Shown here: positions 54,726 to 64,000 of the stretch, piece after piece | Position numbering within the stretch: the first letter of the stretch is position 1 | Layout: each line of letters opens with the position of its first letter | Source: Pseudeuparius sepicola | Lineage: Eukaryota; Arthropoda; Insecta; Coleoptera; Anthribidae | NCBI GenBank assembly: GCA_963920635.1 | Contig: OY987298.1 | Coordinates: 116,364,035 to 116,428,034, forward strand | DNA: 64,000 nt | Reading direction: 5' to 3' | Program-made: the position numbers and the translations under genes | The notes under the pieces: generated by a model | The model's database searches: none | What the model saw: only the letters and a program-made list of their open reading frames with translations | What the model was told of the DNA's origin: nothing

Positions 54726-57700
54726 GCACACCCAATATTATCAGAGTCCCGCAAATTTCATTTTAAACGTGGCTTTGATTGATATAATATAGTAATTTAC
54801 AGGACCGGAAAGTAGTGTTTTGCAAGCCGACCCAAGTAGGTTTCTCGAAAAATTTCCGGCAATAATTGAAGCACTAGGGCGGTTACTAGTGAAAATACAC
54901 CATATTTAGGAAAGTCTATTTTCTGTGGAATACTGTAAAATACTTTATTTTCGAATTAATTGGACATTAACGACACATTTTTAAAGCGGCGAATTTCAGC
55001 CCATATTTAGCCCTGTTATATCTGAGAAATCAATCATACAAGTTGCTTAATATCACTACATTTCTTTTACTGGTGTTTCGCTACCATATCCTTTGACAAG
55101 CTCCGCCATCTCGGATTTTCAGAAGAATAGTAATTCCTGTTTTTTTTATGGAACACCACTAATTTCCTCAAATTTTTCAAATCTAGTGTCAGGTGTGGGA
55201 ACAATACAAATTATATGGGCAACATCAATAAATTAGGTAATTTGTATAACTTGGAATTAATACATGAAGAGCCGAGAAAAATTAGGCTGTATATATCTTT
55301 TAGATTAACCTAAGTTAAGATCACAAAAGCTACTATTAAATTAAACGGGCGATTATTTCATGGCTAGTTATGATTTTTTAAAATTGTCAATTTTCAGAAT
55401 ACCATATTAGGGATTTCTTTATTAAAATCTGACTCCATGGCGTCATTTGGCATTACTGCAAACCTTTGTATACCAAGTTTCATGAAAGAAAATGATCGAT
55501 TTTCTTTTTATGAAGGTTTCAGTCACATACCTGTATATTAACATATACCGCTTTTGACCCTATTGCGCACTGCAAGGCGCAGGGAAAGAAAAGAGCTGAA
55601 ATTCGCCACCATTTTTAACCCTATATTGACAGTTTGAATGGGGGCTACTTTATTCCTTGTTTAAACTTTTTTATACTGTATAAATGAAATTGCATTGTAC
55701 TTTTTGAAGGCGCCATTAAAATCATAAAAGTCAGCGTGACATGGTTTTTTGAGAGTTGCGTTTTTAATATTTTTAATCGCGATTTCTTCTTTATATTTTG
55801 TAAGGTTAATAGCTTTTCGTTTTCATATTTGTAAGATCAAAAAATGACTTGGTAAAGCATTGTAAAAATGCGAAGAGACTTTTACATCCAGATTGTGAAA
55901 TTACATTCCATATATAGGGTGTAGGTAAGTAAATAGGTATAATTTTTTGCCAAATAATATTGTTTTTTCATTATATATTTTCTGATTTCTTGCTGATTTT
56001 TAAGCTTTTAAGAGAAAAAAAACTAAATTTAGAAAGTGACTTAGTACTCCAGGTGTCATCGACAATAATATTCTCTGGAAGAACTCTATGTATGCGTGTT
56101 CTATTCATTTTGACAAACATGATTTTTTAATGCAACAGGAAAGAACGCGAACAGTGGCGCTCTATCATCTAGAAACCTAACCGAAGAAGCAATGGCGTCA
56201 AAATTGGTAAGACCACCAAAGAAATTCATTCCGGTTCAAGATGTCACTCATGTAGATGAGGAAAATTGAGACATTGTAATTCTCGATACGACGAAGAGGG
56301 CCGCATTTCCGGAGCAAATAGAATTAACCGAAGAAATGCAAACAACAGCAGGCAGCAGCAAGTAAACCGCTTAACTGCTAGATCACCGCCAGCAAAATTA
56401 TTGAAGCTTAAAAGAAGAGCGTAACTAGAAATCACTTCACTTCCATTTTTGATGCAAAGTTTAAAGTGGTAGAAGTTTTCAAGTTTTCTTTTGCTTGTAT
56501 TTCTTAAACAAACAAAAAGAAAAAGTTCTAAGGAATAAAACTAGCCGCCTAAAAATTCAGAAACAGATATAGATATGTACCTGGAAAATAGATTAATATT
56601 ATAAAAAGTAATCGAAGAAATAATTATTCCAAGCAATATTGTATGAAAATGTTAGGTAATAAAAAATATGTCCATGTTTTTTTATAAGTAATTATTTATA
56701 ATGTAGCTATTGTATAAGGTATAATGTACAATAATAATTAAATTAGTTCTCTTTATGGTGATTAAAATATGTTGTTTTGATTAAGCTGTATAATTCCTCA
56801 ACCTACAAAACCAAAACCAACAAAAATCTTGGGCCTATGTTTAACAAAAATAATTTCCATTTTACACAAAACGACAACCAAGACATTACATTGTTTATGA
56901 AACCCACCCGTATAAATTATTTCAAATTTCCCGCCTCATTTATTAAGGTTAAAAATGACCGCCAAATTATTCCCCCGGTCGGACGTCTCTCTTGCGCGGT
57001 ATAGGTTGCTATAGGTAGATAGATGGTTCCAGAACAACAAAAACTGCCGCCAAAGGCAAGCAGTTTATCGCATCAGATATCAAGTGTTCCATGAAACATG
57101 ACCAAAACAAATGAAAAAGTGCTGAATGTGTCAAGACTTAATCGCTCTAAGATTGTTTTTAACGAAAAACATAGTGGGGAGCATGGCAAAATAATTGGAA
57201 AAATCAAGACAGCCATGAAAAACAACACGGAAAAAGGTTACGTAGTGACAGTGACCAGTTTGGTATTAAACGCCAAAGGAAATGGATGATGAAAAGTGTA
57301 GCGGAACAAAAATTATTAGATTAACTGGTGAAAACACGAGTGGCTATAGGGATGTTGAGCACATCTTTAATTGAAGGTATGCGAATCGTCATATTATTGC
57401 ATATTACCCATAGTAATGTGTATTGAATTAACAAACTTTTCAATGAGGCAGGTATTTCACTGCTCTTAAAACTATTCAGCTAGAAATAAGAATTTTTTTT
57501 CATTTGTAGGGCAGGTTACGAAAAAATAAAATGGAACCAAAAACAGAATGATGAAAAAACGGAGGAAATATTGCGATATTTTAGAAATAATCCTCGAAGT
57601 ACTCTAAGAGAACATCCTCTAAATTTAAATTTTGGAAAAACTTTGATTTAGAAAACCTTAAAGAATAATAAAATTAAACCGTTTAAACTCAAATATTTGC

Positions 57701-58062
57701 ACACCTTGCACGGAGGAGATAGCTGCATTAAATAAATCGTGTAAATTACTAAGTAATATTCAATGTGCGTACTTGGGTATGCGTAAAAGATTTTTTCATA
57801 TTTTTTTAGCAGTTTTATAACACGAACTTGTATAAATGTATATCAGTGTTAAGAAACGCGGAAAAAATATTTATTAAAATACAATTTACGTGCTTTTCCA
57901 AGGAATCTTCTTCATTGTAAAACACACGGTAGCATGACTAAAATCACATCAAAACGCATGTATGTAGTACGCTTTGTGATAATAAGCAGTTAATGCATTT
58001 AAAATGTAAACAAAATCAAATAAAATCTAATCACATAGCCAATGGAAATCTCGTAATTTACG
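54726..58062. other. No confirmed gene; two weak coding hints
   Basis: GGCGAATTTCAGC at ~54987 is inverted at ~55592, a possible old element. ATG at 56193 followed by a donor-like GTAAGA (56210) could be a first exon, but no partner exon is found. A 63-codon frame at 57098 lacks known motifs. Confidence 0.3.
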
Positions 58063-58240
58063 AATAATCGGATATCCGATAGCAGGTGTTTAAATTTAAT
58101 TAAACGTTTCGAATGGGGTGGAGTTTAAGAGAAATAAACGACACAATTTCAGGGTAGAGGTTGCTTTAGCCGCACGGATGGCGGCAAACCCAAATACGGC
58201 TGGACGCGCTTGCCTTCCTCGCACGGTCACTGAATTATGC
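58063..58240 (+). repeat. Dispersed ~170-bp repeat, copy 2
   Basis: Contains AATCGGATATCCGATA, AATTAAACGTTT, AGAGAAAT, GGGTAGAGG, GCACGGATGGCGG and AAATACGGC in the same order as copies 1 and 3. Confidence 0.65.
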
Positions 58241-58449
58241 TCCACGTTCCGGTCATTTATTTGCAAACAAGCTGCATATTGTGACGAAAGTGGAATTTGT
58301 ACGTGCAATGCTTCTCAGGTCTGAGGTAACAAGAGAGGAGAGAATATTCTCCTTTGGTGGTAGAAAATGCAAGGCAAGAAGTTCTATTTCTAAAATAAAG
58401 ATATATCGATATATCAATAATAATAGGTAACTCGCACCCTCACAATACT

Positions 58450-59165
58450 TATGCGCGTCCCCACTGTCGTTTGTCACGGCACCCCTGCAGTTTTTTTCTA
58501 AACTCCTACATGCCGTACAAGCCCCACAAAAAAATTCAGAAATTTCTTCTTTGGTATATTTTGAGACGCCGGTGGCATTTGTCACTACACCCATACAGGT
58601 TTTTCATCCCCTAAGAATTTTCCACAAATATGTTTGAGAACAAGATTGATTTATACAGAAAATTAAAAATTTCTTTGAGATTTTTGGCGACGATGGTACC
58701 GTCACGGTACTCTTACAGTTTTTTTTTATATTCCTACATCCCCTACGAGTCCTCAACAGATACCTTTGTGATTTAGATTGATTTGCACAAAAAATCAGAT
58801 TGGTTTTCTTTGGGATTTTCTGCGACTTCGCTGTCGTTTGTCACCCTACAGGTTTTTTATATACTCTTTTTATACATTCCCTACCAGTCCGACACAAATA
58901 TCTTTGAGATTGAGATCGGTTTACATTGATGGGATTGTCTTTGGTTTACACAAAAAATTCCCAAATGTCTTCTTTGAAATTTTGTCGTCGCAACTGTCGT
59001 CGGTCGTAACACGCCCCTACAACTTTTTTCCTCCTCCTTTACTCCTACATCCCCTGCGAGTCATCTACAAATATTTTTGGAAATTGACTTCCCAAAAAAA
59101 AACATAATTTTCTTCTTTGCATTTTTTTGCGGCGCCACTGTCGTTTGAGACTGCCATTGATTTAC
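58450..59165 (+). repeat. Degenerate minisatellite, about six units of 110-165 bp
   Basis: Recurring words in fixed order: ACTGTCGTTTGTCAC, CCCCTACAG, a T-run, ACTCCTACATCCCCTACGAG, CACAAATATCTTTGAG, GATTGATTTACACAAAAAA, TTCTTCTTTG, then GCGACG. Unit starts near 58457, 58566, 58687, 58820, 58987 and 59133. No coding. Confidence 0.8.
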
Positions 59166-60374
59166 ACAAAAACATTTAGAATAATTATCTTTTTTGGATT
59201 TCGAACCCTAAAATCGTAAAAATGGCTCAAACGGTCGAACGGCTTTTGCGGTTGAGATGCCCTTCGTCATGAAAAAGGCCCATATGGATCGGGGCTCCAC
59301 GCGAAAGATGAACTCCATCGGCGATCTAGGTTACAAGTGAAATAAGTATTAAAATAACAATTCAAAATAAATTCCTTCTATAGCCAAGATGTCAATAACC
59401 ATACACCACCCTACGCGAAATTTGGTCTCTCAAAATCGCAAACTGTGTAGACATTATAACAGTTGTTGCTACGAATCCAGCCCTTCTGAGAGACCCTGCC
59501 AGTGGCGTTCCAAGTTATCTTTCTCAAATTAATCCTTTTTTGCACTTGTAATTAAGAGTACCTCAAAAGCAACCATTGCCATTTGCGGCTGGGACCGACT
59601 TTTCCGAATAGAACTAAGATAGCATTTACTACGGAGAACCCTAGAAAACCGTAGTAATCCCAGTGAAAAGAAAAGTTTGGCTGTTTATTTAATATTCTAT
59701 AACTGTTATATATCTACCTACTTTTATGAACTAGAGTTTGGCAGTATTAAATAAGTTTCTAGTATATGCAGTTGCCTAATTCCCGTTTAAATTCATAGCC
59801 AACTGGACAAATTACTTTAGTAATGCTATCCCTATCCACCCGTTATTTTCCACCATGGCTGCGTCCTGTCCAATCAGCCGCGCCGCCTGCGTATTGGAGG
59901 TAAGCAAGAACCGAAAGGCTGGGGGTCGACTAGAAAATGCAGGAGTACAATTTTCTACGATATTAAAAATAAAAGTAATTCACATTTGTGTCCTAATTTA
60001 TCACCGACAATGTATAACAAAATGTTATATGAATAAATCTAGTCTCAGGTGTGGGATTAATAAATTGATGACCAGTAAAATAATATAGAGAAGTTAATGT
60101 TTTTTTTTTAATTATTTATAGGCATCTGCTACTAACGTTACTAAGCTTTTTGCGCGCATGCAAACGGCTTGATATAATAGCATGATGGTACTAGAAGTGA
60201 GTCAGAGAATAAAAAATTTCGGTTCTTATTTTTGACTTTCACCAAGGATATAGGTATAGTTTATATACCTATCGTTAATATATATTTTTTTAATGGGCAG
60301 TAAGGAATCTCAGAAATCGTCTTTAAAGTAAATAGTAATTATTGGACAATTTTTTACATAAGTTGGCCCAGGCC
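59166..60374. other. No gene seen
   Basis: A short GC-richer island at 59213-59340 holds small open frames without recognisable motifs. The rest is AT-rich. Confidence 0.35.
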
Positions 60375-60620
60375 ATATTTGAGGACCAAACGTCAGACGG
60401 GTCCATTGCCCGTCAAACGTAGTTAGATATTTAAAACCCGGCCAATAATGTATCATTTAACTTTTGAATTTAATTGCGGAATTGCTACTTGCAACAACTT
60501 AATCTTTCAATATGGGCAGTTCCGTCGGTATATAGGACGTAGGCTGCAAAAGATTGGTCAGAGAACGCCTACGGATCAATTATTGCAGGGTAGTCCATCG
60601 CGCTCCTGTAGGTAGAGGAT
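60375..60620 (+). repeat. Copy of the SINE-associated head repeat
   Basis: Matches the minus strand of 9345-9104: AAACGTCAGACG, GCCCGTCAAA, AAAACCCGG, TCATTTAACTTTT, TAGGCTGCA and GTAGGTAGAG occur in the same order. The 5S-like part does not follow here. Confidence 0.65.
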
Positions 60621-62347
60621 GTGTGGCCGCGCTATTTAAATTTAAATTGCGTAATAAAACTAATTTTTTCCCGATTAAAAAATATACAGGGTGACTCAGT
60701 CATGATGTAAAAAAATGTAACACAGGGGCAAAAAAGCTTACCTAATACGAATTCGAAAATAAAAAATTTAAAAAATATATTTTCAGAAGTAAAACCCCTT
60801 GTTAACGGCGTTCACCAGATCAGTTATTAAGCTCACACGTCGAGGCTACCGACCCCGGGGTACAGAATTGCCAGTTGCACAACGTATATCGTAAATTTAC
60901 TTTTTTTTGAACCTTTTACCAGATATTTAAAAAAATATGCATACTCTAAGTGAATTTATTACCTTTGTGATTTTTCAATATCAATCAACAGTAATTAGTG
61001 GGTGTGTAGGAGTATAGAGAGTTCTTAATTTTCCACAACCGATGCACGTTGTTTGCAGAGAAACACAAAACTAAGCACAAAATGTGCAAATAAGAATCAA
61101 AATTAAAACACTATATCACTGTTTACTTTCAACTTCAATATGTACAAGTTGATGGCCTCGCGAATCGTGGAACTTTCCACACGCCACGGTCCACACCCCT
61201 GAACTCAAGATATAGACAAGACTGAGTCGCCTAGTCCCAGGCCGCGGCCTAGCCTAGTCGCCACAGTCGCTGTAGAGCGCTACAGTCGGTACCTACTGTT
61301 TCTTCCTACCGCATGCTTCCGCCACCACTTGACAATAATTGCTCTTGCAATTGTTCTGGAAATAGTTATTCAACCGCAGTTAGCTCACATCAACGAAATT
61401 TTACCGTAGGACCAAGACGAATTGGGACTAGTTTTTTTAAGAATACCTTGAAATAATTTTACTCATATTATGAACTAGCTGTTGTTAAAAACAATTCTCC
61501 TACTTTCCGAGATGAGTGGAGCCATCTCCACCTATTCGGCGTTGCCTGAACTTGCCCATAATAATCTGTAATAATAACTGAATTACTATACGCCATTGAA
61601 TATATAAGAAATAGGCCCCCTATAGGCTCAATGCTAAACTAGTCTATGGGCCATGCCAACAATGAACAACAACAAAGAACGCCGCAGTGTAGACCCAAGG
61701 CTAGCACCGTTCCCATGGTGACGATGGCCCATATATTAGTTCGCATAGTCCCGTCGGGGCGTTGGCATCTTAAATTCAGTCGCGTATAGCCACTGACCGC
61801 CAACGCCGCCATCGTCTAGTGGCCGGCCAGTCAACTAAACAATCATGTCATATTAACCACAGTCAGGCTGTTTTATTGCTTAGAAAAAAACAATAAAAAA
61901 AACGAAAACGAGCAAAATATGGATCGCGGTAGGCGTCGTTACGCGGAGCCGGTAGCAATATTCTCGTGCAATTTAAAAATTGTAACACAAATATGTGTGC
62001 GGACATTCGCGAAAAGACCTCAAGTAAATACTGGTGTTTATGATGTGAATGCAACATTTTCTTAAGATGTTTTAAGTGTTATAGCGCCTGCCCTTTGTAG
62101 AATCAAGACTGAACACACCAAAAATGCAGATGAAAGGTACTTAGGTATTTCTTATTTCTTCAGTTTCACCTTCCACAAAAAAAGATTGAAATGTGGCAAC
62201 ATAGCTCTCCAGTACCAACTTTGACGATTGACACTGAAGCAGAAGCGTCGAGTTACTCGGTTCATTTGCCCCACGTTTTAAACTTCACCCTGTTTAATGT
62301 GTCCCCTGGCATACAAGTTCCTTTTTATAACTTGTATGGTTTATTTG
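60621..62347. other. No gene seen; lone CAGGGTG end at 60687
   Basis: TATACAGGGTGACTCAGTCA at ~60683 looks like one end of the foldback MITE family, but no inverted partner is nearby. 61.15-61.85 kb is GC-richer without recognisable coding. Confidence 0.35.
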
Positions 62348-62430
62348 CCTCGGCCTTGCAAGCCTCGGCAACTAAATTCCTCATTGATTATACATAGTTG
62401 GACTGCAGTGCCTTGGTACACAAATAGCTA
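62348..62430 (+). repeat. SINE tail copy
   Basis: CCTCGGCAACTAAATTCCTC, then GTTGGACTGCAGTGCCTTGG and TACACAAATA match the 3' body of the minus-strand SINE at 8.94-9.0 kb. Confidence 0.6.
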
Positions 62431-62594
62431 TTTTAGCACTCTATAGGAAAATGTCGTAAGTATTTAACGAAATTTACCTAAAAATCAAAATTCGTTGCTT
62501 GGTTACTTTTAAAGATAACTAAGTATACAAAAATGTATATCGAAACAGCATTATTAGTTGAAAAAAGCTCTTATTAAAATTATCTTTTTTTATA

Positions 62595-63124
62595 CAGGGT
62601 GAGTCAGAATGTATAGTAAATACTTTAAAGGGGTGTTCGGCAAGTGGTTTTATATTTTCATATAAAATTTTTAGATTTCTGCTTTCCTTGCCAAGTTATT
62701 CGGATCTACAGGGTGACCCATCTACTGTAACATCTTTTTTTATCCTGAAGGTGAATTAATTGTTATCTGATATTTTTGTGGCTTTAATGTTCAATAAAAA
62801 TAACTAAATTGTTTGACGCCCGCCTATACTATGAATTTTTACTTAATTTTCTGGAACAGTAGGAGAATGGTATTTGTCATGAAATTATTTTTTTTGTAGG
62901 AAAAATATTGTGTTTTCGAGAAAAAATTTAGAGGGAAAAAGTTTCAAATTTTTAAGTAGCGCCGTTATTGAGATATAAATAAAAAAATACTTTTGGGTCA
63001 ACCTGTAGACCCGAATAACTTGGCAAGGAAAGCCCAAATCGAAAAATTTTATATGACCCCCCCCCTTAAAACCACCTGCCGAACACCCTTTTAGAGTATT
63101 TACTAGGCATTCTGACTCACCCTG
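62595..63124. mobile_element. CAGGGTG foldback MITE (530 bp)
   Basis: CAGGGTGAGTCAGAATG at 62595 is mirrored by CATTCTGACTCACCCTG ending at 63124. TATA flanks both sides (62591-94, 63125-28). Arms include TTGCCAAGTTATTCGG facing CCGAATAACTTGGCAA. Non-coding. Confidence 0.9.
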
Positions 63125-63536
63125 TATAATGGTGATTATCGAAAGGTAAGTTTTTATTTATTTCATCGTTAACGGCGGTCTTCTAAATGAATTTTTGGTA
63201 AATTTAAGTCCATTGAGGTCTCTTAATGAGAAATACAGAAACCAACATGTTTTATTTATCATCGCAATCAGCAAAATTAAGACTTTTAATATATCTACAA
63301 ATAATATTCAGTGTTTATTATTATAAAACAAAAATTAAACACTTTGTTTGACTTTGATGATGTATAACTATAAAAGTACAATCAACTTTTCTAAAGCCCC
63401 TTAGTTATTTTGCAACTTTCGCGTGAAGATACAAATCAAAGTCGCCTGTAGAGAAAATTGTATTTCTGAGATTCCTTGAGAAATCCATAGAACTTTAGGG
63501 CATTAAACTCGGAACAATACATAAGTGTTTCATTTC
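63125..63536. other. No gene seen
   Basis: AT-rich spacer between the foldback element and the next dispersed repeat. Confidence 0.4.
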
Positions 63537-63712
63537 ACGGATTGGAAATCCGATAAAACTAGTTTCAATTCAATTAAACGTTTGACGCTGAAGTTTATGA
63601 GAAATTTACAGTGTAATTACAGAAAGGAGGCCACTCTGGCCGGATGGATGACAAGGGCCTTAAATTATGCCAGTCTGCGCACAGTTTCCGAGGACGTCAC
63701 AAACCTCGCTCA
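63537..63712 (+). repeat. Dispersed ~170-bp repeat, copy 3
   Basis: Contains GGAAATCCGATAAAA, AATTAAACGTTTGACGCT, GAGAAAT, TGGCCGGATGGATGACA and AAATTATGCC in the order of copies 1 and 2. Confidence 0.65.
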
Positions 63713-64000
63713 TTTAATTTTTCAAACAGGAGTTGGCTGTTGTTGGACTAACACACCATTCATATCGTTTTGCTTATTTTTCCACACTACTCTCTTAGTA
63801 CCTAACTATGAGTAATGCTCGTAAAGATGCTCACATCAAATGATGAAAATGGTTTCAGGATAATCCATATTAATAACTTGATACCATTAAAAATAGTGAT
63901 TAATTTGTTACAATAAACTGCTTAATACAGTGAGAATATAAACTTTAAATCCTATTGATATTTCTATTTCGTTCGAGTTACAAACATAATAAAATAAATA

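Noticed and set aside
56193..56270. Possible host first exon with a GTAAGA donor
   Set aside because: Only a short start plus a donor-like word; no downstream exon or known protein could be linked.
58450..59165. CRISPR-like regular repeats
   Set aside because: Units are long, degenerate and variable in spacing, and the window is eukaryotic.
59213..59340. GC-richer island with a ~45-codon open segment
   Set aside because: No recognisable protein motif, no convincing acceptor, and other frames are equally open.

Overview
This is an AT-rich eukaryotic window that reads as insect intergenic DNA. It has no bacterial operon structure, its coding content is almost entirely transposable elements, and the families present (an errantivirus with an envelope gene, pogo, jockey-like LINE, Penelope, MULE, and foldback MITEs starting CAGGGTG) are typical of insects. 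I found no confident single-copy host gene. The order of insect cannot be read from the sequence.

Layout. 1-17 kb: old repeats (foldback MITEs at 2.5-4.0 kb, palindromic tandem repeats at 4.7 kb), a decayed minus-strand LINE at 7.1-11.2 kb broken by a 5S-rRNA-like SINE, a 470-bp inverted-repeat element at 11.6 kb and a pogo-type MITE at 14.96-15.72 kb. 17.2-24.3 kb: a young errantivirus (gag, pol, env; LTRs 168/169 identical; CACG target duplication) with env splice signals but no visible protease domain. 24.3-29.5 kb: unassigned DNA, a three-copy repeat with a hairpin, and MULE and Penelope remnants. 29.5-36.1 kb: a three-level nest in which an LTR is split by a 5'-truncated jockey-like LINE, itself split by an intact 3.37-kb DNA transposon. 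That transposon has 30-bp TIRs, a TACT duplication and an unusual transposase-like protein with a candidate D-D-D triad; it is the most interesting element here. 36.9-37.5 kb: a foldback MITE. 37.8-41.3 kb: a Ty3/gypsy element with near-identical LTRs but a wrecked coding region. 42.6-45.8 kb: two related foldback MITEs. 47.1-54.1 kb: two more LTRs of the 29.5-kb family, in opposite orientations; an intact pogo-like transposon lies just inside the first. 54.5-64 kb: dispersed repeats, a degenerate minisatellite and another foldback MITE.

The genes do not form one pathway. What links them is transposition: each intact element has its own enzyme and cis-acting ends, and several short elements have ends resembling those of the autonomous ones, so they may be mobilised in trans. 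Target duplications allow insertion order to be read: the LTR is oldest, then the LINE, then the DNA transposon.
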